Below are positions 27,505 to 37,835 of a stretch of DNA of 64,000 nt, piece after piece. The first letter of the stretch is position 1. Every line of letters starts with the position of its first letter. The stretch spans positions 682,001 through 746,000 of the forward strand of contig NZ_JACHIV010000001.1 of NCBI RefSeq assembly GCF_014203325.1, written 5' to 3'. The stretch is from Saccharopolyspora gloriosae. GTDB lineage: Bacteria > Actinomycetota > Actinomycetes > Mycobacteriales > Pseudonocardiaceae. The notes beneath the pieces were generated by a model that was given only the letters and a program-made list of their open reading frames with translations, was not told the origin of the DNA and did no database searches. The translations under genes and the position numbers were made by a program.

Positions 27505-27703
27505 GTCCAGGCGCGCGGACTCCGCTCAGCCTGTGGATGAACGCCGAACCTGTGGACGACTCCCGCGATTTCGCGAGAGATCGAACGCCCCCGGCCACGT
27601 CCCCTGCGCAGCCTCACCTGCGTCGATGCCGCTGCTGGCCGGACTCGTGCGGCGCTCCGGGTTCTCGCGAGATCGCGACGGGACGGACCAGGTTCAGAGC
27701 GGT

Positions 27704-28447
27704 TCAGAGGGCGGTGAGGTCGGCTCGCTCGACGTCGCGGCCGTCCAGGATCCGCTCCGCCAGCGAGCGCATCTGGGTCGCCGAACCCTCCTCCAACTCC
27801 GCCTGGGCCAATTGCTCCCCGCCGTCGTAGAGACCGGCCATGGCCTCCTTGAACGGCCCCGTGAACTCCGGGCCGCGGGCCTGCCGCAGCCGGTCCACCA
27901 GCTCCGCGCTCGGCATCCCCGGCACCCGGGACTCCCCGGCGACGAGATCCTCGGGCGCGCTGCCGGACGGAACGTCCTCGGTGTCGGTGAGCCAGCGGGT
28001 CAGCTCGTCGGCCTGGGCCTGCCGGTCCCGCTGGATCCCCGCCGCGTAGGCGGCGACCTCGGGATCGCCGGAGTCGGCCGCCAGCTCGGTCAGCTCCAGC
28101 AGCTGCTGGTGGTGCGCCAGCAGCTGCCGGGCGAACTCCTGATCGGTGCTCGTGTGCGCCGCGTCCTCCTGCTCCTCGGTCTCCGGCGCGTCCGCGCCGG
28201 GCGGCTCCGAGGAGTCCGCGGCCGGTGGCGGGGCGGGCTGCTCCGCGGGGCCGCAGCCGGTGAGCGCCAGCCCGCAGGCCAGCGCCGCGCCGACCAGTAG
28301 CCGCGGCGCTCGCGCCCGGCCCCGGGCGGGGGAAACGCCTGGTCCGGCGGTCGTCGGGCCGCCGGGCGCGTATCGGCTCGGCGACCACGCGCGGCCGGGC
28401 GGTGCGGTCCGCGTTGGCCGGTGCCGGTGGAACGAGGCTCGCTGCAC
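27704..28447 (-). CDS. DUF305 lipoprotein
   Basis: A 247-residue exported protein. A long N-terminal region is followed by a signal helix ending in the lipobox ACGLALTGC at about residue 65, then an acidic linker. The mature domain is DUF305, a four-helix ferritin-like fold, with the paired His of FARQLLAHHQQLLELTELA and further polar helices (FTGPFKEAMAGLYDGG). DUF305 proteins often accompany copper or metal handling genes; here the second HxxM-like motif is not obvious. GTG 28447 is chosen because GGGAGAGG precedes it, which leaves an unusually long region before the signal helix; a shorter start is possible. Confidence 0.82.
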   Translation of the reverse strand: MQRASFHRHRPTRTAPPGRAWSPSRYAPGGPTTAGPGVSPARGRARAPRLLVGAALACGLALTGCGPAEQPAPPPAADSSEPPGADAPETEEQEDAAHTSTDQEFARQLLAHHQQLLELTELAADSGDPEVAAYAAGIQRDRQAQADELTRWLTDTEDVPSGSAPEDLVAGESRVPGMPSAELVDRLRQARGPEFTGPFKEAMAGLYDGGEQLAQAELEEGSATQMRSLAERILDGRDVERADLTAL

Positions 28448-28814
28448 GTGCCGCCCTCTCCCAGGGTGGTGGTCGGGTCCGGCCGGGCCCGCAGGCATCG
28501 CCGACCGGGGCTGTCGCGCTCCAGGCTAACGATCGAGAAGCGCTCACCCGCCAGGGTGCGCCGCGCCGGTGGCCGACGCGAGGTGTCGCCTCGCTCTCAC
28601 CACGGATGACCTTGCGCGAGTCGATGACTAGGGTGGCTACGGCCCGGCCGCAGGCACGTGCGGCGGTCGGACTACTATCCGCAGACGGCAGCGATCGTGC
28701 CGGGCGCAGGCCACCTGGTACCTGGGCGCGTCGCAGCCGACGCGCCGACCCGACCGGGTCGGGCGGTCCCGTTCGCGGGCCCGCGCAATCACGAGGAACA
28801 GTGCAGGAGGCACC
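28448..28814. other. Intergenic region between DUF305 gene and ctaD
   Basis: 367 bases between divergent genes. No supported gene. It must contain both promoters; the ctaD ribosome site AGGAGG is at its right end. I see no clear -35/-10 pair or hairpin. Confidence 0.5.
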
Positions 28815-30590
28815 GTGACGGCCGTCGCGCCACAGCCGATAGCCACGCGCCCCTATCCGGCGCGCCAAACGGTCAAGGGGTCGTTCCTGGCGCGGATGTT
28901 CCGCACCACCGACCACAAGCAGATCGGCATCCTCTACCTCGTCACCTCGATCGCCTTCTTCATCGTGGGCGGGTTGATGGCGATGCTGATCCGCGGGGAG
29001 CTGGCCGTTCCCGGGATGCAGTTCTTGTCCCAGGAGCAGTACAACCAGCTGTTCACGATGCACGGCACGATCATGCTGCTGCTGTACGCGACGCCGATCT
29101 TGTTCGGCTTCGCGAACTACATCCTGCCGCTGCAGATCGGTTCGCCGGACGTCGCGTTCCCGCGCCTGAACGCGTTCGGCTACTGGCTCTACCTGTTCGG
29201 TGGGCTCGTGGTCGTCAGCGGGTTCCTGCTGCCGGGCGGTGCCGCGGACTTCGGCTGGTTCGCCTACACCCCGCTCTCGGACGCCCTGCACTCGCCGGGC
29301 CACGGCGCGGACTTCTGGGTCGCCGGCCTGGCCGTCTCCGGTCTGGGCACGATCCTCGGTGCGGTCAACATGATCACCACCGTGGTCTGCCTGCGCGCAC
29401 CGGGCATGACCATGTGGCGGATGCCGATCTTCACCTGGAACATCCTGGTGACGAGCGTGCTGATCCTGATGGCCTTCCCGATCCTCACCGCGGCCCTGAT
29501 GGGTCTGCTGGCGGACCGGCAGCTCGGTGCCCACGTGTTCGACCCCGCCAACGGCGGCGTGATCCTCTGGCAGCACCTGTTCTGGTTCTTCGGACACCCC
29601 GAGGTCTACATCGTCGCGCTGCCGTTCTTCGGCATCGTCTCGGAGATCTTCCCGGTGTTCAGCCGCAAGCCGCTGTTCGGCTACACCGGCCTGGTGTACG
29701 CGACGCTGGGCATCGCGGCCCTGTCGGTCGTCGTGTGGGCGCACCACATGTACGCGACCGGCGCGGTGCTGCTGCCGTTCTTCTCGTTCACCACGTTCCT
29801 CATCGCCATCCCGACGGGCATGAAGTTCTTCAACTGGATCGGCACCATGTGGCGCGGCCAGCTGACGTTCGAGACGCCGATGCTGTTCAGCGTCGGGTTC
29901 CTGGCGACGTTCCTGTTCGGCGGTCTGACCGGCGTCCTGCTGGCCGCCCCGCCGATCGACTTCCACGTCTCCGACACGTACTTCGTGGTCGCGCACTTCC
30001 ACTACGTGCTCTACGGCACGATCGTGTTCGCGACCTTCGCCGGCATCTACTTCTGGTTCCCGAAGATGACGGGCCGGATGATGGACGAGCGGCTCGGGAA
30101 GATCCACTTCTGGTTGACGTTCATCGGCTTCCACACCACGTTCCTGGTGCAGCACTGGCTGGGCAACGAGGGCATGGTCCGCCGGTACGCCGACTACCTG
30201 GAATCCGACGGCTTCACCGCGCTGAACACGCTGTCCACCGTGGGCGCGTTCATCCTCGGCGCGTCGATGCTGCCGTTCCTGTGGAACGTGTTCAAGAGCT
30301 ACCGCTACGGCGAGATCGTGAACGTCGACGACCCGTGGGGCTACGGCAACTCCCTGGAGTGGGCCACGTCCTGCCCGCCGCCGCGGCACAACTTCACCGA
30401 GCTGCCCCGGATCCGCTCCGAGCGCCCGGCCTTCGAACTGCACTATCCGCACGTCGCGGACCGGATGCGCCTCGAAGCCCACGTCGGCCTCACCGGCAAG
30501 CCGCTCGCGCACGCCGCTCCCTCGGAGAAGGCGGCGCAGGCCGTGGTCCCGCCCGAGCAAGGCGGGGACCGCGACGCCACCGAGAAGTAA
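28815..30590 (+). CDS. ctaD: Cytochrome c oxidase subunit I
   Basis: Catalytic subunit of the aa3-type terminal oxidase, 591 residues with twelve membrane helices. Haem a and CuB ligands are visible: TMHGTIM (low-spin haem His), [11 protein letters not shown] (CuB His with the cross-linked Tyr), WAHHMY (two CuB His) and [10 protein letters not shown] (haem a3 and low-spin His). The K-channel Tyr and Lys motifs are conserved. GTG 28815 follows AGGAGG by 6 bases. Followed by a terminator and then serB, the same order as ctaD-serB2 in Mycobacterium tuberculosis. Other oxidase subunits are not in this window. Confidence 0.97.
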   Translation: MTAVAPQPIATRPYPARQTVKGSFLARMFRTTDHKQIGILYLVTSIAFFIVGGLMAMLIRGELAVPGMQFLSQEQYNQLFTMHGTIMLLLYATPILFGFANYILPLQIGSPDVAFPRLNAFGYWLYLFGGLVVVSGFLLPGGAADFGWFAYTPLSDALHSPGHGADFWVAGLAVSGLGTILGAVNMITTVVCLRAPGMTMWRMPIFTWNILVTSVLILMAFPILTAALMGLLADRQLGAHVFDPANGGVILWQHLFWFFGHPEVYIVALPFFGIVSEIFPVFSRKPLFGYTGLVYATLGIAALSVVVWAHHMYATGAVLLPFFSFTTFLIAIPTGMKFFNWIGTMWRGQLTFETPMLFSVGFLATFLFGGLTGVLLAAPPIDFHVSDTYFVVAHFHYVLYGTIVFATFAGIYFWFPKMTGRMMDERLGKIHFWLTFIGFHTTFLVQHWLGNEGMVRRYADYLESDGFTALNTLSTVGAFILGASMLPFLWNVFKSYRYGEIVNVDDPWGYGNSLEWATSCPPPRHNFTELPRIRSERPAFELHYPHVADRMRLEAHVGLTGKPLAHAAPSEKAAQAVVPPEQGGDRDATEK

Positions 30591-30666
30591 CCGCTCACCG
30601 CGAGCGCAACGTGATGTGCGCGCTAGTGCCGCACCGCACGGCTGTGCCAAGGTGAGTCGGCTCTGA

Positions 30667-31974
<1,308 letters not shown>

Positions 31975-32047
31975 CGCGCAACGTGGCCCCACCCGCGCTC
32001 GTTCTCCAGGCGGGCACATCGATCACGACAGGGCAAGGGGCGCGAGC

Positions 32048-32500
32048 ATGACCGGGACCGAACTGGACGAGGTGTCGCTGCGCATCGAAGCGACGCCGGA
32101 ACAGGTCTGGGACCTGCTCTCCGACATCACCCGGATGCCGGAGTGGAGCCCGAACCTGGCCCGCTGCACGTGGCGCGGACGCGTCCGCGAACCGGTGGCG
32201 GGGGCGCGGTTCATCGGGTTCAACAAGCCCGGCATCCCCACGCCGAACGTCGTGGAGCGGGCCGAGCGCGGGCGGGAATTCACCTTCCGCACCACGCTGC
32301 ACAACACGGTGTGGCGCTACCTGCTCACCGAGGACGGCACCGGCACGCTGGTGACCGAGCAGCGGGACACGTCGCGGACGAAGCACGGGATGCTGGCGCC
32401 GCTGTACAAGCTCGTCGGCGGCCGCGAGAAGTTCGCCGAGAACTTCCGCACCGGCATGGAGCAGACCCTCCACCGCCTGAAGACGGCCGCGGAGTCCTAG
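32048..32500 (+). CDS. SRPBCC (polyketide cyclase/START-like) protein
   Basis: A 150-residue single-domain protein of the SRPBCC superfamily. The N-terminal strand and helix LRIEATPEQVWDLLSDITRMPEW is diagnostic, and the C-terminal helix LVGGREKFAENFRTGMEQTL closes the ligand pocket. These proteins bind hydrophobic ligands; most homologues in actinobacteria are uncharacterised. It is codirectional with serB, 73 bases downstream. Followed by an array of three palindromes and a convergent P450. Confidence 0.88.
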   Translation: MTGTELDEVSLRIEATPEQVWDLLSDITRMPEWSPNLARCTWRGRVREPVAGARFIGFNKPGIPTPNVVERAERGREFTFRTTLHNTVWRYLLTEDGTGTLVTEQRDTSRTKHGMLAPLYKLVGGREKFAENFRTGMEQTLHRLKTAAES

Positions 32501-32518
32501 CCGCGGGGCAGGTTTCGG

Positions 32519-32801
32519 AGTGAACGGACCGTCCGTCCAATCTCGTTGGACGAACGGTCCGTTCACTCATGCCAGGTGTCCTGCTCGGGCAGCCCTCCTG
32601 CGTGCCGCACCGCGCAACGGCACGGCGGTTTCTCGGAGTGAACGGACCGTCCGTCCAATCTCGTTGGGCAGACGGTCCGTTCACCCCGTGTCAGGTGTCC
32701 TGCCGAGCCCCGTGTGCGAGCAGCACTGGTACCGGGGCGTGACGGTTCCTGGAGTGAACGGACCGCTTGTCCAATCTGGTTGGGCAGACGGTCCGTTCAC
32801 T
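32519..32801. repeat. Array of three 49-base palindromes
   Basis: Copies at 32519-32567, 32637-32685 and 32753-32801, with centres TCTCG, TCTCG and TCTGG and start-to-start spacing of 118 and 116. The two spacers share the string CAGGTGTCCTGC near their left ends, showing that unit plus spacer was duplicated. The array lies between the convergent SRPBCC and P450 genes. Confidence 0.95.
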
Positions 32802-32809
32802 CCGGTGCG

Positions 32810-34036
32810 TCAGGTCGTCGTCGGGTTCGGGATCGCGGGCAGGTCGACGTGGCCGTTGGAGATGAACGACGGGCGTTGCTCCAGTTCGGTGAACGCCGGG
32901 GTCAGGTCCGGGAAGCGGTCGAACAGCGCGGACAACCCGATGCGGGCTTCCAGCCGGGCCAGCTGGGAGCCGACGCAGAAGTGCACCCCGTGGCCGAAGC
33001 TGAGGTGCGCCGAATCGGAACGGGCCGGATCGAACAGCTCCCCGTCGGGGTAGTGCGCGGCGTGCCGGTTCGCCGCCAGCAGCCCGGCCACGATCGCCTC
33101 GCCCGCCCGGATCGCGTCGCCGCCGGGCAGTGCGATCTCCTCGACGGCGAAGCGCAGCGGCAGGTTCGCGAGCGGCGGCTGCCAGCGCAACGTCTCCTCG
33201 ACGACCGCGTCCCAGCTCAGGTCGCCCGCTCGGACCGCGGCCAGGTGCCGGGGCTCGGTGAGCAGCTGCGCGATGGCGTGCCCGAGCAGGTTCACCGTCG
33301 TCTCGTGGCCCGCCGAGAACATCAGCATCAAGGTGTCGGTCAGCTCGCCGTCCGACAGGCGAGTCCCATCCTCGTCCCGCATCGCCAGCAGGTCGCTGGT
33401 CAGGTCGTCGCCCGGGGTCCGGCGGCGGGCGGCGACGTGGTCGCCGAACAACCGGTACAGGGTCTCCATCCCGGACACCATCTGCTCCGGGGTGGTCGTC
33501 GTGCTGAAGAAGGACTCCACCAGGCGGCGCATCTCGTCGAGGGCCGAGCGGTCGGTGATGCCGAGCAGTGAGCTGATCACCGCGACCGGCAACGGGTTCG
33601 CGAAGCGCTCGCGCAGGTCCACGGCCACACCCGGCGCGGCGGCGGCCACGTCGTCGAGCAGTTCGGTGGTGATCCGTTCGACGTGCGGCTGCAGCTCGCG
33701 GATGCGGCGGGCGGTGAACGCGGGTGCGATGAGAGCTCGGAGCCTGCGGTGCTCGGCGCCGTGCGAGTTGAACATGTTCCGCATCGAGACCCAGGTGTGC
33801 AGCGGCCAGTCCGGCGGCAGCTCGCGGTACGCGGGCCAGTGCCGGTGCGGATCCTTGGACACGCGGGGGTCGGCGAACAGGGACCGCAGCACGACCGGGT
33901 CGGTGACCAGCCACGCCTCCACCTCGCCGGGTAGCACCACGCGCGTCGCCGGACCTCGCCGGCTGAGGCGGGCCGCCTCGGCGTGCAGGTCGCTCCCGGT
34001 GGGGTCGAGCGGGTAGGGGCAGGTGGAAGGGTCCAT
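32810..34036 (-). CDS. Cytochrome P450 (second)
   Basis: A 408-residue soluble P450. I-helix motif SAGHETT (241-247), ExxR at E281-R284 (EETLRWQPP), and haem Cys C354 in FGHGVHFCVGSQLARLEA. Similar in size and motif to the CYP105/CYP107 classes, with substrate unknown. ATG 34036 has GGAG 8 bases upstream; the open frame extends to 34384 but the extra part is only translated palindrome. The gene is bracketed by palindrome arrays of three copies on both sides. Confidence 0.95.
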   Translation of the reverse strand: MDPSTCPYPLDPTGSDLHAEAARLSRRGPATRVVLPGEVEAWLVTDPVVLRSLFADPRVSKDPHRHWPAYRELPPDWPLHTWVSMRNMFNSHGAEHRRLRALIAPAFTARRIRELQPHVERITTELLDDVAAAAPGVAVDLRERFANPLPVAVISSLLGITDRSALDEMRRLVESFFSTTTTPEQMVSGMETLYRLFGDHVAARRRTPGDDLTSDLLAMRDEDGTRLSDGELTDTLMLMFSAGHETTVNLLGHAIAQLLTEPRHLAAVRAGDLSWDAVVEETLRWQPPLANLPLRFAVEEIALPGGDAIRAGEAIVAGLLAANRHAAHYPDGELFDPARSDSAHLSFGHGVHFCVGSQLARLEARIGLSALFDRFPDLTPAFTELEQRPSFISNGHVDLPAIPNPTTT

Positions 34037-34227
34037 CGATCGGCTCCGCGGTGTCGTCCTCGCACGTCGTGGATGACGCGAACCCAGCATGGGGCGATCA
34101 GGCTCCGCTCGGTGACCGTCGACGGGGTGAAGCTCCGTCGCCGTTCGGACGCATCGGTTCCACGCCCCGGCACGCCTGAACCCGTCCGAAGGCGGTGGAC
34201 GGCGCCCGGGTGGGCGGGACTTCGCGG

Positions 34228-34503
34228 AGTGAACGGACCGTTCGTCCAATCCCGTTGGACGAACGGTCCGTTCACTCAGATCGGAGCCCCGCTGGCGGCC
34301 CCCGGGTGAGCCCAGATGCGGGTGGCGAGGTTTTCGAGTGAACGGACCGTTTGTCCAGTCACGTTGGTCGAACGGTCCGTTCACTCGGTTCGGAGCCCTG
34401 CTGACGGCTCGGGCGATCGGTGTGTTGCGGGGCGAGCGGGTGGTGAGCTTTGTGAGTGAACGGACCGTTTGCCCAGTCGCGTTGGTCGAACGGTCCGTTC
34501 ACT
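34228..34503. repeat. Array of three 49-base palindromes
   Basis: Copies at 34228-34276, 34337-34385 and 34455-34503, centres TCCCG, TCACG and TCGCG, start-to-start spacing 109 and 118. The two spacers both begin near TCGGAGCCC and continue with related GC-rich sequence, so they are duplicates. The array lies between divergent genes, the P450 and the PTH2-domain gene. Confidence 0.95.
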
Positions 34504-34562
34504 CCGGTCGGGTGTGAGCGATCCCCTGTGGTCGGGGTGGGGTGGGCGCGGTCCGGGGTGGG

Positions 34563-34568
34563 GATAAT
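34563..34568 (+). promoter_or_regulatory. -10 element for leaderless PTH2-domain gene
   Basis: GATAAT ends 6 bases before the GTG start at 34575, the distance expected when transcription starts on the start codon. No ribosome site exists in that gap and no clear -35 is seen. Confidence 0.5.
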
Positions 34569-34574
34569 CGGGGT

Positions 34575-35372
34575 GTGTTCGATGCCGCTGTGCTGAATCC
34601 CTTGCTGACCCGCTACGCGTCCTGGCTGGCGATGCCGACGGAGCTGACCGCGGACACCTCCGACGAGGATCCGGAGCAGGTCGTGCTGATGCCGATGGTG
34701 CTGCGAATCGAGCGCGCCGAGCCGCCGCGCCGCACCGCGCTGCTGGAGGCCGCGGCGTCGGCGGCGCTCGCGGTGTGCCTGGACGAGCGGGCCAAGCCCG
34801 GCGGTGAGTGGCACGAGCCGGTGCACCACTGGATCTCGGGCCGCATCCGCAAGGTGTCGCGGCGGGCGCGGGGCGCGCACTGGGCGGCGGTGCAGGAGTT
34901 GCCGGGGCGCACGGTGGAGGTGGACGGAGCCGAGGTGCGGGCGTTCCTGCCGTCGCGGGTCGCGGACATGCCGAAGGAGCTGACGCGGCTGCAGATCTCC
35001 GGCAGCGAGCTCGACGCGGACGAGCCCGGCCCGCCCGCGGTGGGGGAGCCGGTGCTGTGGTTGAACCCGGACGTGGCGATGAGCGCGGGGAAGTCCGCTG
35101 CCCAGGTCGGTCACGCCACGATGTTCCTGGCTGCGTTGCTGCACGGCGAGCACCGCGATGACGAGGTGGCGCGGTGGTCGGCGGCGGGGCTGCCGTGCTC
35201 GGTCCGGGTGGCCGACGGGGCGACTTGGCGGCGGTTGCTGCCGGGCGAGGACGCGGAGACCGCGTGGCGCCGCCACGGTGTCGCGGCGGTCCGTGACGCG
35301 GGTTTCACCGAGATCGATCCCGGCACGGTCACCGTCCTCGCCCAGTGGCCGCGGCCGTCCGCAACGGCCTGA
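34575..35372 (+). CDS. PTH2-domain (peptidyl-tRNA hydrolase 2-like) protein
   Basis: A 265-residue protein. The C-terminal half (about residues 155-265) resembles archaeal/eukaryotic peptidyl-tRNA hydrolase 2: NPDVAMSAGKSAAQVGHA gives the conserved Lys and the AAQxGHA helix, and the C-terminus VRDAGFTEIDPGTVTVLA matches the last strand. The N-terminal 150 residues (VLMPMVLRIERAEPPRRTAL) are not recognised. In other organisms PTH2 releases peptides from tRNA; in bacteria this family is rare and its role is unclear. Start GTG at 34575 is supported by a leaderless promoter. It ends 10 bases from the convergent TetR gene. Confidence 0.85.
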   Translation: MFDAAVLNPLLTRYASWLAMPTELTADTSDEDPEQVVLMPMVLRIERAEPPRRTALLEAAASAALAVCLDERAKPGGEWHEPVHHWISGRIRKVSRRARGAHWAAVQELPGRTVEVDGAEVRAFLPSRVADMPKELTRLQISGSELDADEPGPPAVGEPVLWLNPDVAMSAGKSAAQVGHATMFLAALLHGEHRDDEVARWSAAGLPCSVRVADGATWRRLLPGEDAETAWRRHGVAAVRDAGFTEIDPGTVTVLAQWPRPSATA

Positions 35373-35390
35373 GCGGCGGCGTTCAGGCCG
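35365..35390. terminator. Shared hairpin at convergent stop codons
   Basis: CGGCCTGA (35365-35372) pairs with TCAGGCCG (35383-35390). The two arms contain the stop codons of the PTH2-domain gene and the TetR gene respectively, so one hairpin may end both transcripts. Confidence 0.55.
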
Positions 35391-36030
35391 TGGGGTGCGG
35401 GCTGCTCGCGCGGCGCGCGTTCAGGACGGCGTCGAGGAGGTCGAGGATCTGCCTGCGGAGTTCGGGCAGGTCGCCCAGCGCTTCGTCCTCGATGGCGACC
35501 AGCACTCGTTCGTTGACCGAGGCCAGCAGCGACTGCCATTGCGCGGCGGTGAACTCGGCGTCCGCGGAGTTGCGGGCGAGCATTTCGGCCCACTGCCGGT
35601 ACGCGTCCCGGCGGCGCCGCATCCCTTCCTGCCCGACGCGGACGATCTCGACGAGCAGCACCCGGGCCAGCTCCGGGTCGTCGAGGACGACGCGCAGGTA
35701 GACGTCCATGCCGGTGAGCATCCGGTGCTGCCCGTAGGGCTGGTCGCGGACGGCTTCGCTGATCGCGTCGACCAGTTTCGACGTGGCGGCCTCGTAGGCG
35801 TCGAGGAAGCACTCCTGCTTGTCCGCGAAGTGCTCGTAGAACGTGCGCCGCGAGACCTGCGCTTCGCGGACGATGTCGGCGACCTTCGCGCCGTCGTAGC
35901 CGTTCGCGGCGACGGCGCGGACCGCGCCGATGCGCAGCTTCCTGCGGTGGTGGTCCCACGCCCCTTCGGTGCGGGGGCCGGGCGGTAGCCGCGGGCCGCG
36001 CTCGGGAAACAGCGGGTCGACCTCGGTCAT
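35383..36030 (-). CDS. TetR-family transcriptional regulator
   Basis: A 215-residue TetR regulator. The HTH lies in residues 26-70 (GAVRAVAANGYDGAKVADIV then REAQVSRRTFYEHFADK). The ligand-binding domain is Leu/Arg-rich and unassigned. ATG 36030 is the first after the -10-like TATTTT (36042-36037, minus strand), 6 bases away, so the mRNA is probably leaderless. Likely target is itself or the codirectional F420-type nitroreductase upstream. Confidence 0.92.
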   Translation of the reverse strand: MTEVDPLFPERGPRLPPGPRTEGAWDHHRRKLRIGAVRAVAANGYDGAKVADIVREAQVSRRTFYEHFADKQECFLDAYEAATSKLVDAISEAVRDQPYGQHRMLTGMDVYLRVVLDDPELARVLLVEIVRVGQEGMRRRRDAYRQWAEMLARNSADAEFTAAQWQSLLASVNERVLVAIEDEALGDLPELRRQILDLLDAVLNARRASSPHPTA

Positions 36031-36268
36031 GCCTTCAAAATAGCGCCCCGGCCGCGTCCGATACGCGGCATTCGGGCTCGGTGCGGGCGGGCTCACGCCC
36101 GAGGCCGCGCATGAGTCCGCCCGAGAGCGTCTGCGACATCTCGTCGCGAAGGTCTGGCGGCCTGGAAGTCGTCAAGGCCAAGTGCTCTCGGGCGGCTCAT
36201 CCGGGTGATCCCGGCAACGCCGATGCTCCCGCGGCACGAGGTGGCGGGCCAGGGTCGAAAGTCCCAGT

Positions 36269-36742
36269 TCAGCGAGCGGGTTCGCAGACGACGACCGGGA
36301 TCGTGCGGTCGGTCCAGGACTGGTACGAGTCGAAATCGGCGTAGAGCTCCAAGAGCTTCGCCCACAGCTCGGCCCGTTCCGGTCCTTCGGCGACCCGTGC
36401 CCGCAGCCGCTGCACGTCCTTGCCGATTTGCACCGTGACCTCGGGGTTCGCGGTGATGTTGTGGTACCAGGCGGGATGCTTGGGCAGGCCGCCCTGGGAG
36501 GCGACGAGCACCACCCGCTGCCCGTCGCGCAGGTACAGCAGCGGCGTGGTGCGGTCCTGCCCGCTCTTGCGCCCGGTCGTGGTCAGCAGGCAGGTCGGCA
36601 CCCCGCGCCGCCAGGCGCTGCCGATGCGCCACCGGCCGCCGACGCGCCCGCCGGTGGCGCGGTACGCGCGCACGTGCGCCTGCGACATCACCCGCATCAC
36701 CTTGGGCACCAGCGGGGAATCGAGCTGCCGCGGTCTGCGCAT
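36269..36742 (-). CDS. F420-dependent deazaflavin nitroreductase family protein (Ddn/DUF385)
   Basis: A 157-residue split beta-barrel protein of the Ddn family. The family string LTTTGRKSGQDRTTPLLYL, followed by RVVLVASQGG and PAWYHNITANPEVTV, is unmistakable. These enzymes use reduced F420 to reduce quinones or nitro-compounds at the membrane. ATG 36742 has AGGAGG 7 bases upstream. It is divergent from an F420-type luciferase-like enzyme, making this a small F420-related locus. Confidence 0.93.
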   Translation of the reverse strand: MRRPRQLDSPLVPKVMRVMSQAHVRAYRATGGRVGGRWRIGSAWRRGVPTCLLTTTGRKSGQDRTTPLLYLRDGQRVVLVASQGGLPKHPAWYHNITANPEVTVQIGKDVQRLRARVAEGPERAELWAKLLELYADFDSYQSWTDRTIPVVVCEPAR

Positions 36743-36834
36743 GGCGAGTCCTCCTGCTCCTCGGCCTGGACGGACCGAGCAGGTCCGTCGGTGGCAAGCG
36801 GTGCTTTCGGCTGTGCGGCGGGGAGTCCGCGTCC

Positions 36835-36863
36835 TTGGGTCTCGGCCAAACGCTTGCTAGGGT
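36835..36863 (+). promoter_or_regulatory. Promoter of F420-type monooxygenase gene
   Basis: TTGGGT (36835-36840) and TAGGGT (36858-36863) with an exact 17-base spacer. Transcription would start near 36870, giving a leader of about 95 bases before the TTG start. Confidence 0.55.
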
Positions 36864-36964
36864 CATTGAAGCAGCTGCAGCAAGGCGCGTCGATCTCCAT
36901 CCGGGCTCCGTCCACGCATCGCCGCCGCGGGCTCCGCCGAACCCCGGCGCGGAGAGGAAATTCC

Positions 36965-37825
36965 TTGCGACACGGCATCGTGCTGTTCACCAGTGATCGC
37001 GGGATCACGCCGGGACCGGCCGCGCAGGCGGCCGAGCAGGCCGGTTTCGACACGTTCTACGTCCCCGAGCACACCCACATCCCGATCAAGCGGACGGCCG
37101 CGCACCCCGGTACCGGTGGCGCCGACCTGCCCGACGACCGCTACCTGCGCACCTTGGACCCCTGGGTGAGCCTGAGCGCCGCGGCCGCGCTGACCTCGCG
37201 GATCCGGCTGGCCACGGCGGTGGCGCTGCCGGTCGAGTCCGATCCGATCACGCTCGCCAAGACGATCGCCTCGCTGGACTGGCTCTCCGGCGGGCGGGTC
37301 GTGCTCGGGGCGGGGTTCGGCTGGAACACCGATGAGCTAGCCGACCACCACGTGCCCGCGCACCGGCGGCGGGCCGCGCTGCGCGAGCACCTCGAGGCGA
37401 TGCGCGCGCTGTGGACCGAGGAAGAGGCCTCCTACTCCGGCGAATTCGTCCACTTCGGACCGTCGTGGGCGTTCCCGAAGCCCGCGCGCATCCCCGTCCT
37501 GATCGGCGCGGGCGCGGGACCGAAGACGTTCGCCTGGATCGCCGCGCACGCCGACGGCTGGATCACGACGCCCGCCGACACCGACGTGGCCGCGAACGCG
37601 GAGCGGTTGCGCGCGGCGTGGACGGGGGCGGGGCGGACCGGTGCACCGGAGATCCACGTGCTGGCGACCCGCAAACCGACGCCGGACCTGCTCGCGGAAT
37701 GGGCGGGCTGCGGCGTCACCGAAGCGATCTGGGGACTGCCGGACAAGTCCGCAGACGAGGTGCGGGCGTTCCTCCCCCGGCACGCCGAGCGGCTCGGCAT
37801 CGGCCCTCCGGCACCGGGGGAGTGA
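36965..37825 (+). CDS. LLM-class F420-dependent oxidoreductase
   Basis: A 286-residue luciferase-like monooxygenase of the F420-dependent type. The TIM-barrel opening RHGIVLFTSDRGITP, EHTHIPI, ATAVALPVESDPITLAKTIA and FGWNTDELADH are characteristic (TIGR03619-like). Substrate is unknown. Start TTG 36965 is used because GGAGAGG lies 7 bases before it and it gives the usual family N-terminus; a GTG at 36980 would lose five residues of the first strand. Confidence 0.9.
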   Translation: MRHGIVLFTSDRGITPGPAAQAAEQAGFDTFYVPEHTHIPIKRTAAHPGTGGADLPDDRYLRTLDPWVSLSAAAALTSRIRLATAVALPVESDPITLAKTIASLDWLSGGRVVLGAGFGWNTDELADHHVPAHRRRAALREHLEAMRALWTEEEASYSGEFVHFGPSWAFPKPARIPVLIGAGAGPKTFAWIAAHADGWITTPADTDVAANAERLRAAWTGAGRTGAPEIHVLATRKPTPDLLAEWAGCGVTEAIWGLPDKSADEVRAFLPRHAERLGIGPPAPGE

Positions 37826-37835
37826 GCGTGGTCCG

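Noticed and set aside
36031-36268. Fragment between the TetR and Ddn-type genes
   Set aside because: Open frames have no recognisable family and no convincing start; treated as intergenic.
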